DNA of 25,849 nucleotides, from the IMG/VR virus record IMGVR_UViG_3300025697_000130, positions 1 to 25,849 of that record; one strand, 5' to 3'. The number at the start of each line of letters is the position of its first letter. The first letter of the stretch is position 1. A program made the position numbers and the translations under genes. Source of the stretch: a virus. The notes below the pieces were generated by a model. It saw only the letters and a program-made list of their open reading frames with translations, was not told the origin of the DNA and searched no databases. Below are positions 13,404 through 20,047 of the stretch, in pieces.

Positions 13404-13610
13404 GTAGATGAAGAATCTACGCCAATAGAAGATGGTTTGCCGCTTACAGGGCATTCGTCCATAGAGATTGATACATTAAGAAAACTATGGGATTTGAAGA
13501 AAAAACAATTGAAAGCCGAAGACTATGTTTGTGGAAGATGCGGAAGTACTAAGTGTGTTTTTTTAGACCCGTGTCTTGAATTGATATGTCTTGCGTGTGC
13601 GTACGACTAA
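13401..13610 (+). CDS. Small zinc-ribbon protein
   Basis: A 69-aa protein with a C-terminal zinc ribbon: YVCGRCGSTKC (residues 42-52) and, 12 residues on, ICLACAYD, giving CxxC...CxxC. The N-terminus is acidic, followed by a basic helix (TLRKLWDLKKKQLKAEDY). Such phage proteins often bind nucleic acid or host RNA polymerase, but that is not shown here. Its stop lies one base before the second tRNA gene. Confidence 0.65.
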   Translation: MVDEESTPIEDGLPLTGHSSIEIDTLRKLWDLKKKQLKAEDYVCGRCGSTKCVFLDPCLELICLACAYD

Positions 13611-13611
13611 T

Positions 13612-13687
13612 GCTGGCGTAGCTCAGTTGGTAGAGCAGTTGATTTGTAATCAACAGGTCGCGGGTTCGATCCCCGCTAGTCCCGCCA
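13612..13687 (+). tRNA. tRNA-Thr (TGT) copy 2, chimeric with mismatched acceptor stem
   Basis: Bases 1-58 are identical to copy 1, including the D-arm and the TGT anticodon arm. The 3' end differs: the T-stem is perfect (GCGGG with CCCGC) but the acceptor strand is TAGTCCC-G-CCA, which gives only one Watson-Crick pair and two wobbles with GCTGGCG. It would fit a tRNA beginning GGGACTA. The gene is therefore a fusion of two tRNAs and is probably not a normal tRNA. It again begins one base after a stop codon. Confidence 0.75.
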
Positions 13688-13708
13688 CTTAACCAAAGAA
13701 AGATAGAT

Positions 13709-13804
13709 ATGAACACTAACTATATACTTATGGGTGTGATAATTATGTTGTTAATAATTGGTTATTTTGTTGGTGATAGATTTAGTGGACTGCCTTGGCG
13801 ATGA
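13709..13804 (+). CDS. Tiny membrane protein (31 aa)
   Basis: MNTNYILMGVIIMLLIIGYF then GDRFSGLPWR: almost the whole protein is one membrane span with a short basic tail. AACCAAAGAAAGA precedes it and it ends in an ATGA overlap with the next gene. Function unknown. Confidence 0.55.
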   Translation: MNTNYILMGVIIMLLIIGYFVGDRFSGLPWR

Positions 13805-13983
13805 GTAGATTTAAGAATCCAATACTTTGGAGAAAACTTACAAATAGACGTATACGGGTAAAGCTTAGCAGATTCTTACTGACGGCGCCCCTACCTGCAA
13901 ATTTATTAGGTATTAGAATTCCTAAGCCTCATATGTCAGTTAATCCAGGAGGTGTTTTGCGCATGAGACGATATGAAATTTGA
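13801..13983 (+). CDS. Small, very basic protein
   Basis: A 60-aa protein starting MSRFKNPILWRKLTNRRIRV. It is rich in Arg and Lys with several Pro, has no membrane span and ends RMRRYEI. The ATG overlaps the stop of the membrane protein (ATGA); an upstream TTG is rejected. The charge suggests nucleic-acid or ribosome contact, with no family support. Confidence 0.5.
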   Translation: MSRFKNPILWRKLTNRRIRVKLSRFLLTAPLPANLLGIRIPKPHMSVNPGGVLRMRRYEI

Positions 13984-14011
13984 TATTGCTTAAGTAACCA
14001 AAGGAAGATGA

Positions 14012-14200
14012 ATGAAGTTAACTGCCACCGCGTACGACTCAGATAACAAAGAAATAGAGCTTATTTGTGATACATGTGGTTGTAAAGAGTGTGGTATTAC
14101 AATATATCAGGGCATTGATTCAATGGCAATGCAATGTGATAAGTGTTCGGGTACAGATTACGAAGCAAAGTTTATGTATATTCCACCAAAGGAGAACTAA
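14012..14200 (+). CDS. Second small zinc-ribbon protein
   Basis: A 62-aa protein with ICDTCGCKECG (residues 18-28) and MQCDKCSG (about 41-48), a CxxC...CxxC zinc ribbon like that of the gene at 13401, though the rest differs. The start follows AACCAAAGGAAGATGA. Its stop overlaps a start in TAATG. Confidence 0.6.
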   Translation: MKLTATAYDSDNKEIELICDTCGCKECGITIYQGIDSMAMQCDKCSGTDYEAKFMYIPPKEN

Positions 14201-14364
14201 TGTTTTGTTGTAAGAGTAGCGCTTTTAGATAGTATAAACTTCCCTTGGGACAATAAAGATAGTTATAAGGCGGAGTTTGCACGGCTGCTAAAATGAAAGC
14301 ACTAGAAGATAAAGTAGCTGGTGAATATGCCGACTTTAAGAACTCAAGCAATGAGGAAGATTGA
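14200..14364 (+). pseudogene. Probable broken small gene with two homopolymer frameshifts
   Basis: The ATG at 14200 (TAATG overlap, GGAGAA upstream) reads only ten codons before a stop. Removing one T from the TTTT at 14203-14206 opens a sensible frame (VVRVALLDSINFPWDNKDSY, then KAEFARLLK). Adding one A at the AAAA at 14290-14293 joins it to MKALEDKVAGEYADFKNSS, which ends at 14364 in a TGATG overlap with the next gene. The restored product would be about 54 aa. This may be a real decay or two sequencing errors; the 23-codon piece from 14293 could also be translated alone. Confidence 0.45.
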
Positions 14365-14702
14365 TGGAAACAGGTATTAAATTCATTGTTCATTTAAATG
14401 ACGTTTGTATTTCATGGAACGCGTTTATGAATACAGAAAAAGAATTTAATTCTTTAGAATATCTTAAGGAACTGTATGAAATTATTCCTATAAATATTCT
14501 AAAAAGTATTTTTAAAAATCTAAATGAATATAGTCTATCGGTAAGACTTGATCTAGAGGGAGAGACTGGAGGGGAAAGGTGGGACAGTTATATTGGTGGA
14601 ACTTATAAAGCTTTTATTTGTTCTGTAGAAGACTTTGCATTTGAATTATACAGATACGGAAAACAGGATGATGAGCGAGAAAACAAACCAAAGGAAGATT
14701 AA
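14364..14702 (+). CDS. Hypothetical protein
   Basis: A 112-aa protein starting METGIKFIVHLNDVCISWNA. Beta-rich at the start, then a helical middle (LEYLKELYEIIPINILKSIF), then SVRLDLEGETGGERWDSY. The last residues (NKPKED) are translated from the next gene's leader motif, so the two genes are joined end to end with no gap. No family recognised. Confidence 0.6.
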   Translation: METGIKFIVHLNDVCISWNAFMNTEKEFNSLEYLKELYEIIPINILKSIFKNLNEYSLSVRLDLEGETGGERWDSYIGGTYKAFICSVEDFAFELYRYGKQDDERENKPKED

Positions 14703-14942
14703 ATGAGACAAGATTATATAGACAGACTTACTGGTGTAGCGCTTACAACTGCATATGTTGTTGGATTAGCTACTGCCATTCTGTGCCTTACATTTATTGG
14801 GGGCTGTTCAGTTATATGTATTCGTGAAGCAAGGGCAGAACTTGAGGTAACAAAAGCCAAGGCGTTGTTTATTGAAAAGCAATCAGACAATAAGAATGCC
14901 AACTTGCGCGGTGTTCTTTTAGCGTTAACAAAAGCTAAATAA
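14703..14942 (+). CDS. Small membrane protein or lipoprotein candidate (79 aa)
   Basis: Residues 11-39 are hydrophobic (LTGVALTTAYVVGLATAILC, then LTFIGGCSVIC). FIGGC is lipobox-like, so signal peptidase II cleavage is possible, but the region also fits a plain membrane anchor. The tail is a charged helix. It begins directly after the previous stop, using AACCAAAGGAAGATTAA as ribosome site. Confidence 0.55.
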   Translation: MRQDYIDRLTGVALTTAYVVGLATAILCLTFIGGCSVICIREARAELEVTKAKALFIEKQSDNKNANLRGVLLALTKAK

Positions 14943-14951
14943 GGAAGACTG

Positions 14952-15377
14952 ATGGGAAGACTACCAACGATAACTGAATTAATTACTGAAGATCCTATTT
15001 CGTTACATCTTAGATTAGATGCAGAGGAAGAAGAAGAAGAGTATAGGGACACTGTGCACATATCGATCTCATTTGGAGAAATTTCATTAGATGTTTACTT
15101 TGAGCGTGATATGGAGAAGCCATTTAATTTTGAAGGCATGTATGCAGAGCTTTTTAAGCAGATACCGGAAGATGCAATTGTCTCACTTTTAGATAAATAC
15201 GCACCAAGAGACTATGTTGTTAATGCGTATACAGAAACATGCGGAGAGGTAGACGATAATGGTTCATCTGAAGATGCTCCAAAAGATGCGACTTTAAGAG
15301 AACGATGTAAGCTAGCGTTTAAAAACTTACATAGTGAAATTGTCAGATGGAGAAAAATATTAAGTAAGGCAGACTAA
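14952..15377 (+). CDS. Hypothetical acidic protein
   Basis: A 141-aa protein starting MGRLPTITELITEDPISLHL, with a run of six Glu at residues 25-30, a beta-rich part (TVHISISFGEISLDVYFERD) and a basic C-terminal helix. TAAGGAAGACTG precedes the start. It overlaps the next gene in TAATG. Unknown function. Confidence 0.6.
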   Translation: MGRLPTITELITEDPISLHLRLDAEEEEEEYRDTVHISISFGEISLDVYFERDMEKPFNFEGMYAELFKQIPEDAIVSLLDKYAPRDYVVNAYTETCGEVDDNGSSEDAPKDATLRERCKLAFKNLHSEIVRWRKILSKAD

Positions 15378-15544
15378 TGTTTGATTTTTGGCGTAAGTCC
15401 AAGGACGTTAAGCGTGACTACGATCAAGATTGTGATGAAGGGCATCATAAGAAAAGCAAAAGACAAGAATTAGATGAGTTTGAGCGTGAACTGCTACGGG
15501 GTTGGTGTTCCAAAAAGCACTCAGGAGAAGAGGATAAGAAATGA
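15377..15544 (+). CDS. Small, highly charged protein (55 aa)
   Basis: Starts MFDFWRKSKDVKRDYDQDCD. Lys, Arg, Asp, Glu and His make up most of it, with two Cys and a short helix (RQELDEFERELLRGW). Junctions are TAATG at the start and ATGA at the end, so it is translated in a chain with its neighbours. Unknown function. Confidence 0.55.
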   Translation: MFDFWRKSKDVKRDYDQDCDEGHHKKSKRQELDEFERELLRGWCSKKHSGEEDKK

Positions 15545-15639
15545 ACGTTGAACTCCTTATTAACTTTACTATTTTAGGGGTCTTGTCTGTTTCTTTGTTA
15601 TTTACAACATTGATTATGTTTAAGACCTGGAAGGACTGA
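15541..15639 (+). CDS. Tiny membrane protein (32 aa)
   Basis: MNVELLINFTILGVLSVSLL then FTTLIMFKTWKD: a single span with an acidic N-terminus and Lys-containing C-terminus, suggesting C-in topology. It starts in an ATGA overlap. Unknown function. Confidence 0.5.
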   Translation: MNVELLINFTILGVLSVSLLFTTLIMFKTWKD

Positions 15640-15642
15640 CTG

Positions 15643-15687
15643 ATGATTCTATTTTACACTTTTACTAGGAAGACAAATGAAGAATAA
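15643..15687 (+). CDS. Possible 14-aa peptide
   Basis: MILFYTFTRKTNEE lies three bases after the previous stop and overlaps the next start at 15677. It may only be a coupling leader; there is no independent support. Confidence 0.2.
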   Translation: MILFYTFTRKTNEE

Positions 15688-16078
15688 TAATTTAGATGAT
15701 TTCGGTGAAATACTGGAACACAAAGAGGCGTTTCTAACTAAGTACAAAGAGTCATTAAAGAAGTACTTTGATGATGAGATTGCTCGGTTAAAGAAGCGTG
15801 AAGAAGAGCATATTCAAGATCTATTTCGTTTTAATGATAAGGAGTGGCGCCTAACAAAAAACGAAGAAGCGCTGGATAAAGATCGTGAATCGTTTCTTAA
15901 AGACCTCGAAGAGTTTCATGAAAAGAAGCGTAAGTTAACAATCAAGCAGCTTATGTACGACGAAAGACGCAAGTTTCTACCTTATTATGGAACATTAAAG
16001 AGACTTATACTTATTACGGTACTTGTATTATCATTTCAAAATGCTGCTATTTACCTTTGGAAGCTGTTCTTTAAATAA
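15677..16078 (+). CDS. Tail-anchored coiled-coil membrane protein
   Basis: A 133-aa protein. Residues 10-95 are a long, strongly charged coiled coil. A C-terminal membrane span (about 107-129, LILITVLVLSFQNAAIYLWK) follows. With basic residues just before the span, the coiled coil should be cytoplasmic. CTAGGAAGACAA precedes the ATG. It pairs with the next gene, an N-terminally anchored coiled-coil protein. Function unknown; superinfection exclusion is one possibility, without direct evidence. Confidence 0.6.
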   Translation: MKNNNLDDFGEILEHKEAFLTKYKESLKKYFDDEIARLKKREEEHIQDLFRFNDKEWRLTKNEEALDKDRESFLKDLEEFHEKKRKLTIKQLMYDERRKFLPYYGTLKRLILITVLVLSFQNAAIYLWKLFFK

Positions 16079-16095
16079 AAATAAAAGGAGAACTA

Positions 16096-16644
16096 ATGTA
16101 CATTATTTTAATTTCATCTGCATTCGCTATTTGTTGTAATATAGCACTTTTTATAGCCTTTGATTGGCTATGTAAGAAGGTTTACTCTCTTAAAAGAGAA
16201 GTCCACAACTTGGAGTTCGACAAAGTAACTAATTTTAATAATTTTACAAGTATGAGCAATCAGGCGCGTTTAGAACGTGAAGAACTGCGTAGAGATGTTC
16301 AGAAGGTTTATTCTGAACTAGAAAAAGAACGTGAAGAGCGAAAAGAAATTCGTGAGGATATTCGTAGCTTCCAGAAGATCAAGTCAAATTCCAGTCTCAT
16401 GTTCGAGCCTGTCTTTGTTGAGTCACTTAAGAAGTTCCAAGATGATTACGTTTTAAAGATTGCTAAACTCAGTGACGCTGTAGATATGAAGATTGATAGC
16501 ACTTTTAAACACCTACTATTAAGGCATGAAGAAGAAACATTAATGATGAAGACTCAATTTGAGGAAGCTAAACGTTTACTTGCTTTGTTTAAGAAGAATG
16601 CTGTACGCGAGCTTTCTGAAAAGCAACCAAGTCGTGACAAATAG
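16096..16644 (+). CDS. N-terminally anchored coiled-coil membrane protein
   Basis: A 182-aa protein with a span at residues 2-24 (MYIILISSAFAICCNIALFI), then CKKVYSLKREVH, whose positive charge puts the rest in the cytoplasm. Residues 35-110 form a coiled coil with ELEKEREERKEIREDI, and a second helical part follows. AAAAGGAGAACTA precedes the start. Last gene before the portal promoter. Function unknown. Confidence 0.6.
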   Translation: MYIILISSAFAICCNIALFIAFDWLCKKVYSLKREVHNLEFDKVTNFNNFTSMSNQARLEREELRRDVQKVYSELEKEREERKEIREDIRSFQKIKSNSSLMFEPVFVESLKKFQDDYVLKIAKLSDAVDMKIDSTFKHLLLRHEEETLMMKTQFEEAKRLLALFKKNAVRELSEKQPSRDK

Positions 16645-16684
16645 TCACAAGTTGGCATAAAACATTTCTATCTGTTCAATAATC

Positions 16685-16713
16685 TTGCTATAAGTTAGCA
16701 ACAACTTTAGAAT
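16685..16713 (+). promoter_or_regulatory. Candidate promoter of the portal operon
   Basis: TTGCTA (16685-16690), a 17-base spacer and TAGAAT (16708-16713). The -35 is the left half of an inverted repeat TTGCTA-TAAGT-TAGCAA (16685-16701), which could be an operator. It lies in the 126-base gap before the portal gene. Confidence 0.5.
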
Positions 16714-16770
16714 AATATCAAAGTGTCAATTCTATTGCTGTTATTAACTTAACCTATAAGGGAGCGAGAT

Positions 16771-18843
16771 ATGCTTTTTCCAGAATTAGGTACTGAGTTC
16801 TACGAGGAAAACGATAACTCTGTACTCGCTATGATGTCCCAGGCGTATCGAGATTCGATTACTGTGAATCAGGGTTTTTGGGAAGAGGCTCAAATTGACA
16901 CTCGTTTCGAGGCAGGCGATCAAGCAATTTGGAATGATATGTACGGTAAGATTCCCGCATATCAGTTAAAGCAATTCAACTTCAACCGTATCAGACGTGT
17001 TATTAATATGGTGAGTGGGTGGCAACGTCGCAATCGTAAATCAACCATCGTTAGTCCAATAGAAAACGGAGATATGGAGACGGCAGATCAGTTTACTAAG
17101 CTTATGATGTGGGCTAATCAGCAAGAAGGCGTCTTGGATACTGTTTCAGATGCGTTTCATGGTGCACTTGTTACCGGTCTTAATGTCATGCAAGTATGGG
17201 TCGATTACCGATCAGATCCAGTATCAGGAAACATTAGAGTCGATAATTGTGCTTACAATACATTTCTCATAGATCCATTTTTTAAGAAAAAAGACTTTGC
17301 TGATTGTAACCATATTTGGAAACGATCATTCCTCACACGTAAAGAATGCGTATCATTATTGCCAGATAGCAAAGACAAGATCATGACATTACCGGTTAAG
17401 AACAACCGTGATGACAAATTCAACTACATGCCTGAATCGTATAATAATGGCACTAAGAACTTAATGTCATACGATGAGTTCTTCTACCGTGATTATCGCG
17501 ACCAGCGCATTCTAATTGACTCTGAAACTGGTGAAACAATGGAATGGCGTGGCGATGATGAGCAACTTCGAGCCTATTTAAGCAAATTTCCTCGTGTTAC
17601 GACTTCTAAAACAGAAATTCCTACAGTTAAACTAGCTATCGTTGTTAATGGCATGGTTATGTATGATGGCCCTAATCCAATGGGCATTGATAAATATCCG
17701 TTTGTTCCAGTGTTTGGTTACTTCAATCCACAAATGGAAGATTACCGTTGGCGTATTCAAGGCATGACTCGTGGCCTTCGCGATAGTCAGTTCCTCTATA
17801 ACAGACGTAAAGCAATTGAGCTCGACATCTTAGAGTCTCAAGTTAACTCAGGCTTTAAATACAAAGTAGATTCTCTTGTAAACCTTGATGATGTGCATCG
17901 TTTCGGGCAAGGCATTGGTATTGCTATCAAACAGACTGCGCAAATGACTGACGTTGAAAAGATTGCTCCAGCACAAGTTCCACCTTCGATGATGCAACTC
18001 TCTGAGCTTTTAGGCAAAGAGATTCAAGAAATTTCAGGTGTTAATGAAGAGCTTCTCGGTACAGCTACAGATGATAAAGCTGGTGTACTAGCAATGCTTC
18101 GTCAAGGTGGCGGACTGACAACCCTTCAAATTTTACTCGATCAACTAGATCACTCTCAAAAGTTACTTGGTGGTATTATGCTTGATGTCTTTCAATCTAA
18201 CTTCACACCTGGGAAAGTTCAGCGTATTATTGCCGATCAGCCAAGCCCACAATTCTACAATAAGGCTTTTGGTAAATATGATGCAGCAGTTGAAGAAGGT
18301 ATTAATACAACGACTCAACGTCAGATGCAATTTGCCCAACTTCTTCACCTTAAAGAAATCGGCATGCCTATTCCTGACAAGGTTATCCTATCTGCTTCAA
18401 CCGTTCAGAACAAAAAAGAACTTATTGATGCAGTTGAAGAAGTTACTAATCAAGCTCAACAAGCTCAACAAATGCAGCTTCAAGTTCAAATGCAAGAAGC
18501 TAAATCAAAGTCTAACCTTTCAGATGCACAAGCACAATCGCATATCGGACTTGGTATCGAACGCGTCAGTCGTGTTAAAGAAAATGAAGCGTTTGCAATT
18601 GAACGTAGAGCAGAAGCAAGAAAAGATTCGGCACAAGGTATGCTTAACATTGTTAAAGCAATTCAAGAGATTGACGACATCGATCTTGGTCAACTCGAAA
18701 AAATGTTATCACTTGCAAGAGTCTTGAATGTTCAAGGTAAACTTGATGAACAAGATGCAAAAGATTCAACAATGGGTGTAGTTGCTCAAACCTCGCAGCA
18801 AATAACGCCTCAACAAGGTTCTACAGCTCAGCAAATTGGTTAG
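16771..18843 (+). CDS. Portal protein, P22 type
   Basis: A 690-aa portal, the dodecameric ring at one capsid vertex through which TerL drives DNA. Length and sequence fit the P22 gp1 family: FNFNRIRRVINMVSGWQRRN near residue 70, YNTFLIDPFFKKKDFADCNH (about 162-181), WRIQGMTRGLRDSQFLYNRR (about 330-350) and EISGVNEELLGTATD (about 424-438). The C-terminal 120 residues are Gln-rich and helical, as expected for the portal crown and barrel. AGGGAG precedes the ATG. It opens the late head operon. Confidence 0.9.
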   Translation: MLFPELGTEFYEENDNSVLAMMSQAYRDSITVNQGFWEEAQIDTRFEAGDQAIWNDMYGKIPAYQLKQFNFNRIRRVINMVSGWQRRNRKSTIVSPIENGDMETADQFTKLMMWANQQEGVLDTVSDAFHGALVTGLNVMQVWVDYRSDPVSGNIRVDNCAYNTFLIDPFFKKKDFADCNHIWKRSFLTRKECVSLLPDSKDKIMTLPVKNNRDDKFNYMPESYNNGTKNLMSYDEFFYRDYRDQRILIDSETGETMEWRGDDEQLRAYLSKFPRVTTSKTEIPTVKLAIVVNGMVMYDGPNPMGIDKYPFVPVFGYFNPQMEDYRWRIQGMTRGLRDSQFLYNRRKAIELDILESQVNSGFKYKVDSLVNLDDVHRFGQGIGIAIKQTAQMTDVEKIAPAQVPPSMMQLSELLGKEIQEISGVNEELLGTATDDKAGVLAMLRQGGGLTTLQILLDQLDHSQKLLGGIMLDVFQSNFTPGKVQRIIADQPSPQFYNKAFGKYDAAVEEGINTTTQRQMQFAQLLHLKEIGMPIPDKVILSASTVQNKKELIDAVEEVTNQAQQAQQMQLQVQMQEAKSKSNLSDAQAQSHIGLGIERVSRVKENEAFAIERRAEARKDSAQGMLNIVKAIQEIDDIDLGQLEKMLSLARVLNVQGKLDEQDAKDSTMGVVAQTSQQITPQQGSTAQQIG

Positions 18844-18895
18844 AGGTTTAAAACCTGGTAGTGTAAAACATTACCGTTTCCAAGAAAGGCCAAAG

Positions 18896-19102
18896 ATGGC
18901 AAAGAAATTCTATAGCGACGAAGGCATGTTGAGTGGTAAAGGCGGAAATGCTGGATTACCTTCAGAAACAGTAATTAAATCATATGACAGCGTCAGCAAA
19001 TCATTGAACATCACTGTTAAAGATGGCGTTGCAGAATATGACAAACAACAATCTGAAGACTTAAACGGAATCAAAAAACAATTATCAAAAACCCCTTATT
19101 AA
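18896..19102 (+). CDS. Small hypothetical head-operon protein
   Basis: A 68-aa protein starting MAKKFYSDEGMLSGKGGNAG, then a short beta part (SKSLNITVKDGVAEYDKQ). AAAGGCCAAAG precedes the ATG at 18896; an earlier frame overlapping the portal lacks a good start. A hairpin follows. Unknown, probably virion-related. Confidence 0.6.
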   Translation: MAKKFYSDEGMLSGKGGNAGLPSETVIKSYDSVSKSLNITVKDGVAEYDKQQSEDLNGIKKQLSKTPY

Positions 19103-19109
19103 TTGTTAT

Positions 19110-19136
19110 TGGGCGGACTAAAAATCCGCCCACTTT
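19110..19136 (+). terminator. Hairpin with short T-run (weak terminator or attenuator)
   Basis: TGGGCGGA (19110-19117) pairs with TCCGCCCA (19125-19132) around CTAAAAA, followed by CTTTT. It lies between two genes of one operon and would lower, rather than stop, downstream transcription. Confidence 0.5.
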
Positions 19137-19148
19137 TAAAGGAATACT

Positions 19149-19304
19149 ATGCCAACAAGCGTACGTAAAGACGGTAAAGCAAAAAAAGTAGTACTTGATC
19201 TGCTTGGTGAGCCAGCCGGTGGAAACACTGATTCACAGGGCAAAAAGAAGAAGTTTAAGAAGAGTAAAACTGCTATAAAGGAAGATAGAATTAAGGGTAA
19301 ATAG
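19149..19304 (+). CDS. Small Lys-rich protein (51 aa)
   Basis: Starts MPTSVRKDGKAKKVVLDLLG, with many Lys later (GKKKKFKKSK). AAAGGAATACT precedes the ATG. No membrane span. Such very basic head-operon proteins may bind packaged DNA or scaffold, but this is only composition. Confidence 0.5.
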   Translation: MPTSVRKDGKAKKVVLDLLGEPAGGNTDSQGKKKKFKKSKTAIKEDRIKGK

Positions 19305-19323
19305 GCTTTAAAAGGAGAGATGA

Positions 19324-19533
19324 ATGCAAAAAGTAGTAGCAAAGAGACCCATGCGCAAACGAGGAAGACCAGCTAAACTAGTATACGTAACAGGGCCTGG
19401 AAAATCTGAAAGGCTTCTAATGAAATTCGAAATCATACTCAATGTTTTACTCGACTACATTCATAGAAAAATTGAGACATTTAAAACAAGTCGACTATTT
19501 AAGAAGACATATGATCTTGATAAGCCGGAATAA
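19324..19533 (+). CDS. Small basic protein with AT-hook-like N-terminus
   Basis: A 69-aa protein whose start, MQKVVAKRPMRKRGRPAKLV, contains the RGRP core of AT-hook motifs, which bind the minor groove of AT-rich DNA. The rest is a helical, basic segment (FEIILNVLLDYIHRKIETFK). AAAGGAGAGATGA precedes the start. It lies between portal and scaffold genes. Confidence 0.55.
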   Translation: MQKVVAKRPMRKRGRPAKLVYVTGPGKSERLLMKFEIILNVLLDYIHRKIETFKTSRLFKKTYDLDKPE

Positions 19534-19536
19534 TAC

Positions 19537-20037
19537 ATGAAAAGCATTATACATGATCGTGATACAGTAGGAACTCTTTCTAGCAAGTTAATAGAAAGCG
19601 AGCTAAGAAATCCGTCTCAACATAGCGCAACTGATCAAATGCGCGAACAACTCAAAGACTATGATTACAATATTCATTTATGTATCAAGGACAATAAGAA
19701 GAAGTACGTAGGTAATTTTTATGTAATAGTTCTTATTAAAAAAGAAAAGCTTATGCAGAATGTACTGCGTGCGTACTTTCTTGCTCGTGAAACGTGTCCA
19801 ACTCCTCAGCATGACCAAGTTGTGTATCTATATAATTGCAGAGAAGATAAGATTGATTTCTTATGGGTTGTCCCTAATGCAGATACTGCTAGCTATATGA
19901 AATGCAACCCGCATATAGTTTTACCAAGAGATTATGAATTATTACGTTATGTAGTAGAATTTTATGACGGTTCACTGTTAAGAAAAGCAAAAGAATTAAA
20001 CGGAGAGAAACGTAATTCTAGTTTTTTAGAAATCTAA
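19537..20037 (+). CDS. Conserved-type phage head-region protein, unknown function
   Basis: A 166-aa alpha/beta protein. Notable blocks: SATDQMREQLKDYDYNIHLC, YVGNFYVIVLIKKEKLMQNV, then PQHDQVVYLYNCREDKIDFL with WVVPNADTASYM. From memory, proteins of this kind lie between portal and scaffold in other podovirus-like genomes, but no function is known to me. It starts 3 bases after the previous stop. Confidence 0.65.
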   Translation: MKSIIHDRDTVGTLSSKLIESELRNPSQHSATDQMREQLKDYDYNIHLCIKDNKKKYVGNFYVIVLIKKEKLMQNVLRAYFLARETCPTPQHDQVVYLYNCREDKIDFLWVVPNADTASYMKCNPHIVLPRDYELLRYVVEFYDGSLLRKAKELNGEKRNSSFLEI

Positions 20038-20047
20038 AAGGGAAGAT

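Noticed and set aside
18167-18727. 186-codon frame inside the portal gene
   Set aside because: It lies wholly within the portal frame, has Leu/Lys/Asn-biased sequence typical of a frame shadow, and lacks its own ribosome site.
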